A stretch of DNA of 64,000 nt, taken from NCBI RefSeq assembly GCF_004354045.1, contig NZ_SMRT01000020.1:81680-145679 (forward strand), written 5' to 3'. Of this stretch, positions 25,124 through 33,324 are shown in pieces (within the stretch, counting starts at the first letter, position 1; each line of letters opens with the position of its first letter). The notes below the pieces were generated by a model. The model worked only from the letters and a program-made list of their open reading frames with translations, was not told the DNA's origin and made no database searches. A program made the position numbers and the translations under genes. Source of the stretch: Paenibacillus piri. GTDB lineage: Bacteria > Bacillota > Bacilli > Paenibacillales > NBRC-103111.

Positions 25124-26176
25124 TTGGCACGGTCAAAACCGGGAATTATCGATTGCGACGTACATCCGTATCCGAAATCGAAAGATGAAATCAAAGCTTA
25201 TTTGGAGCAGCCGTGGAAGGACCGTTACAACGGAAGCGGCAGAGGCTTCTACGGAAACCCGGTACACGGCGAACGGCTGGATTCGAGTCCGCCCGGAGGT
25301 GGTCCCGGCGGCTCCGACCCCGATTTTTTAAGAGAGCAGCACATCGACAAATACGGGATCGATCACTGCATTTTAATGCCCCGCGCCTTTTGCAATCTGC
25401 TGCCCGATCCTGATTTCGGGACGGCCGTAGCGGCGGCTTACAACGAATGGCTGGCCGCCACCTGGCTCGGCGAATACAACCGCGACGGCGTCTTCAAAGG
25501 CTCGATTACGATCGCCCACCAGGACCCGTCGGCGGCTGCGGCCGAGATCGATCGTTGGGCAGGTCATCCCCATTTTGTCCAGGTGATGACGGACTCCGGC
25601 GCGCGGGCGCCGTTCGGTCAGCGCCAATATTACCCGATTTATGCCGCCTGCGAGCGGCATGGGCTGCCGTTTGCGATTCATCCGGGCACGGACGGGATGG
25701 GGATCAACGTCCAGCCTACGCCCGGTTACCCGACGCATTATATTGAATGGCATACATGCTTGTCGCTGAGCTTTCAGGCGCATCTGGTCAGCTTGTTGAC
25801 CGAGGGTGTATTCGAACGGTTTCCCGGGCTGAAAATCGTGCTCGTCGAGGGCGGCGTCGCTTGGCTGCCGGCTTTGATGTGGCGGCTGGATGCCGAGTAC
25901 AAGGCGCTTCGCTTCGAGGTGCCGTGGCTGAAAAAGCGGCCGAGCGAATATTTGCGCGACCATGTGCGCATCACCTCCCAGCCGTTGGAGCGTCCGGACC
26001 AGGACAAATTTTTGCTCCACACGCTGGAGGCGATGGATGCGGAGCATATTTTGATGTTTTCCAGCGATTATCCGCATTGGGATTTCGATTCGCCGCAATT
26101 TGCGTTTCCGAAATTGCCGGAAGAGCTGCATCGGCGCATTTTTTCCGGCAATGCGAGAGAGCTGTACGGGCTGTAG
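25124..26176 (+). CDS. Amidohydrolase-2 family metal enzyme (paralogue B)
   Basis: 350 residues from TTG 25124, with AAAGGAGGG about 10 nt upstream. It has KPGIIDCDVHPYPKSKDEIK at the N-terminus (DXH), LPFAIHPGTDGMGINV and HILMFSSDYPHWDFDSPQFA. The mature cores of A and B align throughout (RPSEYLRDHVRITSQPLERP in both, with one change). Differences cluster in the segment after the Gly-rich loop (NLLPDPDFG versus CQFPDLDYG), which may set substrate range. Two related hydrolases kept in one operon suggest a heteromeric enzyme or successive steps on similar intermediates. The stop is followed by a hypothetical gene in the same direction. Confidence 0.88.
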   Translation: MARSKPGIIDCDVHPYPKSKDEIKAYLEQPWKDRYNGSGRGFYGNPVHGERLDSSPPGGGPGGSDPDFLREQHIDKYGIDHCILMPRAFCNLLPDPDFGTAVAAAYNEWLAATWLGEYNRDGVFKGSITIAHQDPSAAAAEIDRWAGHPHFVQVMTDSGARAPFGQRQYYPIYAACERHGLPFAIHPGTDGMGINVQPTPGYPTHYIEWHTCLSLSFQAHLVSLLTEGVFERFPGLKIVLVEGGVAWLPALMWRLDAEYKALRFEVPWLKKRPSEYLRDHVRITSQPLERPDQDKFLLHTLEAMDAEHILMFSSDYPHWDFDSPQFAFPKLPEELHRRIFSGNARELYGL

Positions 26177-26213
26177 CCTTCGGTTCAGAGCTGACAGGAA
26201 AGGAGCGGAAAAT

Positions 26214-27497
26214 ATGTTGATTAAAGAAGTAGCGGCCAGCTTATATCCGTGGGATCTTCACGACGAGGGCGTCGACCATTGCGTGGATACGTTGGCGGAG
26301 CATGCGAATGTGAACAGCGTTTATTTGGTCGGGATCATGCACAAGGAGAAGCGGCCGCTCAGGGAATTGTATTACCCGCATAATCCGAAGCGCAAGTTTT
26401 ACATGCCGGAAGACAGCTGCGTATATTACAGGCTGGATCAGGCCGATTTTACGAATACGCCGCTCAAGCCGATTTACAGCTCGGTCGATTTTTTGAAAGA
26501 AACGGATTGGCTCGATACGCTGATCGCCAGCGCTCGCAGCAGGAAGAAGAAGGTCGGCGTCGAGATTTCCCATACGATTTTCGATGCGAAGATTGCCCGG
26601 CGGGATTTTCCGTATTTGATGCAGCGCAAAATCGACGGCACGATGCTGAGCCTGCTTTGTCCGAATCACGACCATGTCCGCGAATACATCCGTGGGCTGT
26701 TCCACAGCTCGGTCAAGACGCATGATGTCGATTTTATCCAGAGCTGTCTCATCCTGTTTGCCGAAGGCGGTAAAATGGGCTGGCATAATCATGCCGTAGC
26801 CGACGAGAAAGAGCTGCACGTGCTGCTGAACACGGTTGACGGCGGCTGCTTCTGCGAAGCGTGCAGGGCAAAAGCGATAGCGATGGGATATGATTGGGAG
26901 CGGATCGTCTCCGATCTGCGGCAGTTGAACCAAATCCGCAGCGGCGCGGAATTAACCGACGCGATGGGGAAAAAGCTGCTGGAGCAAAGCAGCCTGCCGG
27001 CGACCGCATTGCTGCTGCGGGTGCCGTCGTTGTACCAGTGGCTTGAATTCCGGCAAAAGAGCATCACCTCGTTGTTCCGCGACATTTACGAGGCGGTGAA
27101 ATCGGCCAACCCGCTGGCGGAATTCCGCTATAACACCTATTTAAAGTATCCGGAGCTGTCCGGTCTCGATTTTGCCGCCATCCGCCCGTATATCGATTCG
27201 ATCCGCGAATCCGACTATTCGGAAATGTGGGGAAATCCGGATCAGCTTGCCGCCAAGAGACAGAAAATTCTGAAAATACGCAGCGGCATCGGCTACGAAA
27301 AAGATGTGATAGCCGCGATCGACGTCAGGCCGAACGTGAGAGGCGAAAGCAACGAGGACATTATTAAGCAAAGCGTCAAGCTGATCAGCAATCTGGGGGT
27401 CGACGGTTTATCGTTAGGGCATTATGACGAGGCTACGCTTTCCCGCTTGCAAGCGGTCAAATCAGCGATGGAACAATCCGAAATGAGGCTGTACTGA
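26214..27497 (+). CDS. Unrecognised enzyme-like protein, possible TIM barrel
   Basis: 427 residues from ATG 26214, with GGAAAGGAGCGG upstream. The region from 26100 in this frame overlaps amidohydrolase B and is rejected. The N-terminus VAASLYPWDLHDEGVDHCVD, the segment KKVGVEISHTIFD and the C-terminal DVRPNVRGESNEDIIKQSVK, then LGVDGLSLGHYDEA, alternate strands and helices as in glycoside-hydrolase-like or sugar-isomerase barrels. CFCEACRAKAIAMGYDWERI near residue 218 is a CXXC motif found in putative family-10-like hydrolases. No signal peptide. Genes 37 nt upstream and 24 nt downstream put it in the catabolic operon. I cannot name its reaction. Confidence 0.65.
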   Translation: MLIKEVAASLYPWDLHDEGVDHCVDTLAEHANVNSVYLVGIMHKEKRPLRELYYPHNPKRKFYMPEDSCVYYRLDQADFTNTPLKPIYSSVDFLKETDWLDTLIASARSRKKKVGVEISHTIFDAKIARRDFPYLMQRKIDGTMLSLLCPNHDHVREYIRGLFHSSVKTHDVDFIQSCLILFAEGGKMGWHNHAVADEKELHVLLNTVDGGCFCEACRAKAIAMGYDWERIVSDLRQLNQIRSGAELTDAMGKKLLEQSSLPATALLLRVPSLYQWLEFRQKSITSLFRDIYEAVKSANPLAEFRYNTYLKYPELSGLDFAAIRPYIDSIRESDYSEMWGNPDQLAAKRQKILKIRSGIGYEKDVIAAIDVRPNVRGESNEDIIKQSVKLISNLGVDGLSLGHYDEATLSRLQAVKSAMEQSEMRLY

Positions 27498-27521
27498 GTC
27501 ATATTTGAAGGAGGGCTGGAC

Positions 27522-28553
27522 TTGTCTGGTGCTGCTGTACGCGTCGCGTTGCCGGAGCTGCAACGATTGACGAATGAACTGCTGCGGGCTTCCGGTTTAC
27601 AGGTTGACCATGCCGCGATTGTAACCGACGTTTTCATGAGGGCCACCTATCGTGGCGTCAGTCATCACGATATTTACGAGCTTCCGGGAAGACTTGCCGC
27701 GCTTGCCGCCGGCAAAGTGAATCCGAATCCGAACATGACGATAATCAACAAGTATGCGGCGTTGGAAAATTATGAAGGGGATAACGGTCTGGGCGAGCTG
27801 GGCGGCATGTTCATCATGAGACGGGCGGAGCAGCTTGCCGACGAGCACGGGATCGGGCTTTGCGCGATCCGCAATTCAAACCATATTTTAGCCTCGACAC
27901 CGTATGTAGAGACAGCTGCGGAGCGCGGCTATATCGGCTATATCGTGACGCGGGGCGCGCCTACGATGGGGGCGCCCGGCCGAAAGGAAAAAGTGATCGG
28001 TACGAGTCCGATGGGCTATGCGGTGCCGACCGAAAACGATTGCCACATTATGTTCGACGCCTGTCTTGCGTACGCCTCGAACGGCGTACTCGCCGAAAAG
28101 GCGGAAGCCGGCGAAAGCGTCCCCGCCCACTGGGGACTGGACTCGGAAGGAAGGCCGACCGGCGACCCGGCCGCTATTGCCAAAGGAACCCGGCAGCCGA
28201 TCGGCGCCCACAAAGGATTCGGATTGACGATCCTGGGCGAGATCATCACCGGCATATTGGCCGACGGCCAAATCATCGACGAGCCGCAGGACGGCACCGG
28301 ACTTGTCGGCATGCCGTCGCATACCGCCATCTGCATCAAGGCGGACGGCCTGCTCGGAGCGCGGCGGTTCCGGCGCCGGACGACCGAGCTGGCGGAGCGG
28401 ATGGAAGCGAGAGCATCCGGCCTGCAGCTGCCCGGTCAACGTTCGGCGCGCAGCCGGAACGAAATGATCGGCGCCGGAGCCATCGAGCTGAAGGAGCCGC
28501 TGCTCGCCCGGCTGAACGAATGGTCCGCCAAGCTTGGGGTTCAGCCGCTCTAA
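27522..28553 (+). CDS. Ldh_2 family NAD(P)-dependent oxidoreductase
   Basis: 343 residues from TTG 27522, after GGAGGGCTGG. Family landmarks are FMRATYRGVSHHDIYELPGR, ISNSNH-equivalent AIRNSNHILASTPYVETA with the catalytic His, TSPMGYAVPTEND and GAHKGFGLTILGEIITG. This is the malate/L-lactate dehydrogenase fold 2 group, which includes ureidoglycolate dehydrogenase, 2,3-diketogulonate reductase and piperideine carboxylate reductase; it interconverts 2-oxo and 2-hydroxy (or imino) acids. In this operon it would act on a 2-oxo acid or hydroxy acid arising after hydrolysis. It lies 24 nt after the unrecognised protein's gene and 27 nt before the second binding-protein gene. Confidence 0.85.
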   Translation: MSGAAVRVALPELQRLTNELLRASGLQVDHAAIVTDVFMRATYRGVSHHDIYELPGRLAALAAGKVNPNPNMTIINKYAALENYEGDNGLGELGGMFIMRRAEQLADEHGIGLCAIRNSNHILASTPYVETAAERGYIGYIVTRGAPTMGAPGRKEKVIGTSPMGYAVPTENDCHIMFDACLAYASNGVLAEKAEAGESVPAHWGLDSEGRPTGDPAAIAKGTRQPIGAHKGFGLTILGEIITGILADGQIIDEPQDGTGLVGMPSHTAICIKADGLLGARRFRRRTTELAERMEARASGLQLPGQRSARSRNEMIGAGAIELKEPLLARLNEWSAKLGVQPL

Positions 28554-28580
28554 TTCGATAATGAGAAGGGGATGAAGAGG

Positions 28581-30086
28581 ATGAAGCGTTACGGGTTTCG
28601 CAAAGCGGCTCCATTGCTGGCGGTTGCGTTCATGACATCCGCCCTGTCCGCCTGTTCCGGCTCGCAGCCGGCCAGCGACGGGAAAGTCAGCGGAGATTCG
28701 CCGGCTGCGGCCAACAAGCCTTTTAAATACAGTACGATGGTGTCTACCTTCGCCGAAGTGCCGGATATGAAAAATCAATTTTGGACGCGCTTTCAAAAGG
28801 AAAACAACCTGGAAATGGACGTTCAATGGATTCCCGATCCGGAGTTCCAGACAAAGCTGAATTTGGCGCTGGCTTCCGGGCAGCTGCCTGACGTCGTATC
28901 GGCTCAAAACCCGCATGACGTGAATACGATGAATGCCGTGGACAAAGGGGTTTTCTGGGATTTGGGCCCGTTCCTGGGCGATCTGAGCAAATATCCGAAC
29001 CTGAAAAAAAATGTGCCGGAAGCGGCCTGGAAATTCGCCAAGTACAAAGGCACATATTACTTTATTCCGCGCTCGAGAGCCCAGATCAATACCGGCTACT
29101 TGATCCGCAAAGATTTGCTGGACGAGGTCGGACTGCCGCTGCCGAAGACGACGGATGAGCTGTACAACGCCCTGAAGCAGATCAAAGCGAAGGATACAAG
29201 CGGCAAGCTGATCGGCACGCTGTTTTTCGATAATATGGCTTCGGCGTTCGGCTCCTCCAACCCGCAGTATAACGCGGAGGGCGGGCTTTACCGCAATATT
29301 TTGTCCGATGCGTATACCGACATGGTGGATTGGTACCGCAAATTGTTTAAAGACGGTCTGATGTCGCCCGAGTTTTCCGCTGTCAAAGGCGCGGAGCCGG
29401 ACAATTTCTTTTCAGCCGGCAAAACCGTACTCCATACGAAAAACTTCTGGCATCAATACCGGATGGATCAGGAAAACAAAAAGCTGAAGCCGACGGCGCA
29501 GGTGGAAATCGTGCCTTACATAAAAGGACCGGGGGGCGCCGCAGCTTATTTGGAGCCGGGATTTACCGGCGGCCTGTTTATACCGAAAAGCGTGCCTGAA
29601 GAAAAAGTGAAGAAAATTTTGGACGTGTTCAACACCGCCGCGAGCGACGAAAATTCCAAAGCGCTGTTTTACGGCTACGAAGGGGTCCACCATAAAGTCG
29701 AGAACGGCAAATACGTGATGACCGACGTCGGCTTGAAGGAAATCCAGAGCTTTACGAACGATCCGTTCACGATCAAGCGCAACGAATGGGATAAAGTCGA
29801 CAGCCCGCTGGCGCCGATCGAGGTCGATTTGGCGAACCGCGAAAAAGTCAAGGTCACCTACGATGCGCTGATGGTCGACCCGTTCCGGATTATCCGCTCC
29901 TCCACCTGGACGGCGGAATGGCCAAAGTATGCGGATGAATTCGAGAAGAAAAGAACGGAAGCGATCATGGGCAAAATCAGTATGGACGATTACAAAAAAT
30001 ATATCGACGGGCTGAGAAACAATCCGGCTTTGAAAAAAGCGTTCATAGAGCAAGCGCAAAGCTACAAGGAATACTTCGGCAAATAG
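28581..30086 (+). CDS. LplA/YtcQ-type solute-binding lipoprotein
   Basis: 501 residues. The signal peptide runs from MKRYGFRKAAPLLAV to lipobox SALSAC, with an ordinary short N-terminus. The mature part has NNLEMDVQWIPDPEFQTKLN, LALASGQLPDVV, GVFWDLGPFLGDLSKYPNLK, YYFIPRSRAQINTGYLIRKD, FTGGLFIPKSVP and VDPFRIIRSSTWTAEWPK. It is paralogous to the protein at 19882 over the whole length. ATG 28581 is chosen because AAGGGG lies about 9 nt upstream; ATG 28572 directly abuts that site. The permease genes follow, so this is the dedicated receptor of the importer. No ATPase gene is present; this family typically borrows a shared MsmK-type ATPase. Confidence 0.9.
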   Translation: MKRYGFRKAAPLLAVAFMTSALSACSGSQPASDGKVSGDSPAAANKPFKYSTMVSTFAEVPDMKNQFWTRFQKENNLEMDVQWIPDPEFQTKLNLALASGQLPDVVSAQNPHDVNTMNAVDKGVFWDLGPFLGDLSKYPNLKKNVPEAAWKFAKYKGTYYFIPRSRAQINTGYLIRKDLLDEVGLPLPKTTDELYNALKQIKAKDTSGKLIGTLFFDNMASAFGSSNPQYNAEGGLYRNILSDAYTDMVDWYRKLFKDGLMSPEFSAVKGAEPDNFFSAGKTVLHTKNFWHQYRMDQENKKLKPTAQVEIVPYIKGPGGAAAYLEPGFTGGLFIPKSVPEEKVKKILDVFNTAASDENSKALFYGYEGVHHKVENGKYVMTDVGLKEIQSFTNDPFTIKRNEWDKVDSPLAPIEVDLANREKVKVTYDALMVDPFRIIRSSTWTAEWPKYADEFEKKRTEAIMGKISMDDYKKYIDGLRNNPALKKAFIEQAQSYKEYFGK

Positions 30087-30203
30087 ACCGAATGCGAGAT
30101 TGCCAGCGCCAGTCAACCGGTTCGAGCGCCGCTGCGCCATGCCGGTTGACCGTCGCTGTTTGGCATAGCATGCCGAGAGCCGTGTATGGGAAGGAGCATC
30201 GGA

Positions 30204-31163
30204 ATGAAAACACAGGAGGCCGTATTGGATAGCAATGTCGTAAAAGCGCGTGTCCGCCCGCGCTCAATCTGGTCCGATTATGTCAAGTACCGCTATATGT
30301 ACCTGCTGGTCGTGCCGGGATTTTTATTTTTCGTCGTTTTTAAGCTTGTGCCGATGTGGGGATTGCTGGTCGCCTTTAAGGACTATAACCCGGTCGTCGG
30401 ATTTTTCGACAGCCCTTGGGTCGGCTTGAAATTTTTTAACGAGATGTTCGCCGACGAGCATTTCTATATTATGCTGCGAAATACGCTGCTGATCAATATT
30501 TTCGGACTCGTGTTCTTTTTCCCGCTGCCGATTTTGCTGGCGATTATGCTTAATGAGGTGCGCCATGAAGTTTTCAAACGGATCAACCAGTCGCTGGTTT
30601 ATATGCCGCATTTTTTATCGTGGGTCGTCATTGCCAGCTTGACGTTTTTTATGCTGTCGGTCGATGTCGGGCTGGTCAACAAGCTCGTCCGGCTTGTCGG
30701 TCTGGAGCCGTATTCGTTTTTAAACGATGTCAATTTGTTCTGGGCGATGCTGACGGCGCAGAGCATCTGGAAAGATGCGGGCTGGGGAACGATTATTTTC
30801 CTGGCGGCGATTGCCGGAGTCAATACGGAGCGCTATGAGGCTGCAGTGGTGGACGGAGCGAACCGTTTCAGGCAAATATGGCATGTTACGCTGCCGGCGA
30901 TCCGGCCGACGATTGTCATCCTGCTTATACTCCGGCTCGGGCACATGACCGACGTTAACTTCGAGCAGGTACTGCTGATGATGAATCCGCTGGTGCGCGA
31001 TGTCGGAGACGTGTTCGATACGTATGTGTATAACAACGGCATACTCCGCGGGATGTACAGCGTCGGCGTAGCTGTCGGCTTCTTCAAAGGGCTCGTCGGC
31101 TTGGCGCTCGTGATGGCGTCGAATTATGTGGTCAAAAAGATGGGCCACGAGGGCATCTATTGA
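30204..31163 (+). CDS. LplB/YteP-type sugar ABC permease
   Basis: 319 residues from ATG 30204, with GGAAGGAGC upstream (GTG-like starts further 5' are rejected). Hydrophobic segments start at YLLVVPGFLFFVVFKLVPMW and continue through FGLVFFFPLPILLAIML and WVVIASLTFFMLS, giving about six helices. The cytoplasmic EAA loop is EAAVVDGANRFRQIWHVTLP. It forms the channel with the permease at 31235 and takes substrate from the lipoprotein encoded before it. Members of this branch import oligosaccharides, uronates or complex glycans in Paenibacillus and Bacillus. The N-terminal ~30 residues are polar and cytoplasmic. Confidence 0.92.
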   Translation: MKTQEAVLDSNVVKARVRPRSIWSDYVKYRYMYLLVVPGFLFFVVFKLVPMWGLLVAFKDYNPVVGFFDSPWVGLKFFNEMFADEHFYIMLRNTLLINIFGLVFFFPLPILLAIMLNEVRHEVFKRINQSLVYMPHFLSWVVIASLTFFMLSVDVGLVNKLVRLVGLEPYSFLNDVNLFWAMLTAQSIWKDAGWGTIIFLAAIAGVNTERYEAAVVDGANRFRQIWHVTLPAIRPTIVILLILRLGHMTDVNFEQVLLMMNPLVRDVGDVFDTYVYNNGILRGMYSVGVAVGFFKGLVGLALVMASNYVVKKMGHEGIY

Positions 31164-31217
31164 GAGCTTGCGAAACGGAGTAAGTGCTTACGAAGTAAGT
31201 TTCGCTAAAGCGAAACT
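31164..31217 (+). repeat. Intergenic stem-loops between the two permease genes
   Basis: AGTTTCGCT at 31198-31206 pairs with AGCGAAACT at 31209-31217. A second GCGAAAC at 31170-31176 can compete for the same arm, and TAAGTGCTTA is palindromic. It looks like an mRNA processing or stability element, or a dispersed intergenic repeat. Confidence 0.5.
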
Positions 31218-31234
31218 CTGAGGAGTGAATTCAA

Positions 31235-32113
31235 ATGAGCTTTATCCACAGGAAAAAATTAACCGTCTTCGACGCGGTCAATTATACGCTGCTGACGATC
31301 ATTTCGGCCATGTGCCTGTTTCCGTTTCTGTATGTGCTGAGCGTGTCGTTGACGCACCGGTCCGTTTACGTTCCTTACGCGCTGCAGCTCATTCCCGCAA
31401 AATGGTCGCTTGGCGCCTACTCGTACATTTTGTCCTCCAACAGCTTTGAAAACGCGCTGCAGAGCACCATTTTCATTACGGCCGCAGGCACGCTGCTGAA
31501 TATTGTATTCACGTTCACAATGGCTTACGGGCTGACGGAGCGGAGACTGCCCCATCGCAGATGGATTTACGGGCTTGTCGTATTTTCGCTCGTGTTCAGT
31601 GCGGGCATCATTCCGAGCTTCATGCTCGTCAAGCAGCTTGGGCTGATGAACTCATACTGGGCGCTTATCCTTCCCTCGCTTACGAATGCCTGGAGCTTGA
31701 TCGTCGTAAAAAGCTTTATGGATTCGCTGCCCACCGAAGTGATCGAGTCGGCCAAAATCGACGGCTGTACCGATCTCGGCGTCTTTTTCAAAATCATTAT
31801 TCCGCTGTCCAAGCCGGCGCTGGCCGCTTTTGTGCTGTTTTTTGCGGTATCGCATTGGAATACGTATTTTAATGCGCTGCTGTATTTGACGGACTCTAAA
31901 AAATGGACGCTCCAGGTGCTCGTCAAATCGCTGGTGCTAGACAATAGCGCTAAAACCGCGGGGATGGAGGCGTCGCTCGGGGATGCTTCGCCCCCGTCCG
32001 AAACGGTTCGTTCGGCTTCCATCATCTTGTCGATCCTGCCGATCCTCGTCGTTTATCCGTTTTTACAAAAGCATTTTGCCAAAGGCGTCATGATCGGCTC
32101 GGTCAAAGGCTAG
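31235..32113 (+). CDS. LplC/YtcP-type sugar ABC permease
   Basis: 292 residues from ATG 31235, with GAGGAG upstream. It has LLTIISAMCLFPFLYVLSVS as TM1, segments at TIFITAAGTLLNIVFTFTMA and IYGLVVFSLVFSAGIIPSFM, and the EAA loop ESAKIDGCTDLGVFFKIIIP. The C-terminus FLQKHFAKGVMIGSVKG is typical for this family. It is the second membrane subunit of the importer whose receptor is encoded at 28581. Substrate is presumably the compound processed by the enzymes encoded upstream. A 54-codon ORF with a strong ribosome binding site follows. Confidence 0.93.
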   Translation: MSFIHRKKLTVFDAVNYTLLTIISAMCLFPFLYVLSVSLTHRSVYVPYALQLIPAKWSLGAYSYILSSNSFENALQSTIFITAAGTLLNIVFTFTMAYGLTERRLPHRRWIYGLVVFSLVFSAGIIPSFMLVKQLGLMNSYWALILPSLTNAWSLIVVKSFMDSLPTEVIESAKIDGCTDLGVFFKIIIPLSKPALAAFVLFFAVSHWNTYFNALLYLTDSKKWTLQVLVKSLVLDNSAKTAGMEASLGDASPPSETVRSASIILSILPILVVYPFLQKHFAKGVMIGSVKG

Positions 32114-32197
32114 CAAGCCTCCGACGGCCCGGTACATAAATATGGCAGCCGGGGCTGAAACTAACCGGGTAACGAAATACGGGCAGGAGGTAAAATC

Positions 32198-32362
32198 ATG
32201 GTCGCAAAACGTAAAAAGCCCGATCGGGCTCCGGTCAACGCCGAGATGACCGATGTCGAACAGTGGATGCAGCAGCAGGCGCATGCCGCCGATTTCGTCC
32301 GGACCTTGTTTCCGGATCAGATGGACGGACTCGAAGACCGCAAAGATCTCGATACGAAATGA
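32198..32362 (+). CDS. 54-residue hydrophilic protein, unrecognised
   Basis: ATG 32198 follows CAGGAGGTAAAATC, a near-ideal ribosome binding site with 7-nt spacing. The product starts MVAKRKKPDRAPVNAEMTDV, continues with a Gln-rich helix (EQWMQQQAHAADFVRTLF) and ends DRKDLDTK. No signal peptide or membrane segment. It lies 84 nt after the second permease gene on the same strand and is likely the last gene of the island's transcript. Codon use looks like its neighbours. No function can be assigned. Confidence 0.6.
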   Translation: MVAKRKKPDRAPVNAEMTDVEQWMQQQAHAADFVRTLFPDQMDGLEDRKDLDTK

Positions 32363-32535
32363 ACGATAAGCAGCGGACTCCCGCTGTTTATTTTTTTTAT
32401 TATTTCTCGGGAAATGATGCGCGGCTCATATATGAGGATCACGTTGACTTTTATATATGCATAATTGTGGAATTGCTCTCAAATAATAAAGCGGAATGAA
32501 AATTATGGGATACGTTCCCGATAGGAGAGCCAACA

Positions 32536-33150
32536 ATGTCCAACGTTAATTTGGCAATTATTTATTACAGCGCCACGGGCTCCAATTACCAGCTTGCCCA
32601 ATGGGCGGCCGAGGGCGGAAAAAACGCCGGTGCGCAGGTTAGATTACTTAAGGTTCCGGAGCATGCGCCCCAGGCGGCGATCGATTCCAACCCGGTATGG
32701 AAGGCGCATGTAGAGGCGACCCAAAACGTTCCGGTTGTGTCTTTGGCGGATGTGGAGTGGGCCGATGCGATCATTTTCAGCGTGCCGACCCGTTTCGGCA
32801 ATATGGCCGCACAAATGAAGCAGTTTTTCGATACGACCGGGGGGTTGTGGTTCCAGGGTAAGCTGGTCGATAAAGTGGTCAGTGCCATGACATCGGCGCA
32901 AAATCCGCATGGCGGACAAGAACAAACGATCCTTTCGCTCTATACTACGATGTATCATTGGGGAGCCATCATTGCATCTCCGGGCTATACGGATCCGGTC
33001 ACCTTCGCAGCCGGCGGCAATCCGTACGGTACGAGCGTTACGATCGGGCAGGACGGCAAGATGATCGAGGACGTGAAGGGCGCGGTTATGCACCAGGCCA
33101 AGCGCACGGTAACCGTAGCCGGATGGGTGAAGAGCGGAAAGGGCAGCTGA
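32536..33150 (+). CDS. wrbA: WrbA-type NAD(P)H:quinone oxidoreductase
   Basis: 204 residues. The N-terminal FMN phosphate loop YYSATGSNYQLAQWAAEG, the flavin-contact SVPTRFGNMAAQMKQFFDTT followed by GGLWFQGKL, and SLYTTMYHWGAIIASPGYTD are the WrbA signatures. It reduces quinones by two electrons with NAD(P)H, avoiding semiquinone radicals. ATG 32536 follows GGAGAGCC. It stands alone; a LysR regulator gene converges on it from the right (stop 33325) and may or may not control it. A hairpin terminator follows. Confidence 0.9.
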   Translation: MSNVNLAIIYYSATGSNYQLAQWAAEGGKNAGAQVRLLKVPEHAPQAAIDSNPVWKAHVEATQNVPVVSLADVEWADAIIFSVPTRFGNMAAQMKQFFDTTGGLWFQGKLVDKVVSAMTSAQNPHGGQEQTILSLYTTMYHWGAIIASPGYTDPVTFAAGGNPYGTSVTIGQDGKMIEDVKGAVMHQAKRTVTVAGWVKSGKGS

Positions 33151-33196
33151 CGGAACACGTCCGCCCCACAAAGAATAAGTTTCAGAGTGTCACGAT

Positions 33197-33252
33197 AAAA
33201 GTAGCGGCGATAGGCCAGAATCGTAAGTCTTAAACTGCCGCTGCTTTTGTTG
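33197..33252 (+). terminator. Terminator between wrbA and the LysR gene
   Basis: AAAAGTAGCGGC (33197-33208) pairs with GCCGCTGCTTTT (33237-33248) with one wobble, followed by TGTTGT. Usable from both directions. Confidence 0.6.
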
Positions 33253-33324
33253 TATTGTGTTATCCGTTGCCAACGCAATACAGAATAATCTAATAACAAT
33301 TGAAATGATATCACCAAGTCGAGA

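Noticed and set aside
26100..26213. Upstream extension of the 427-residue protein
   Set aside because: It overlaps the amidohydrolase B gene in another frame, while ATG 26214 has a good ribosome binding site.
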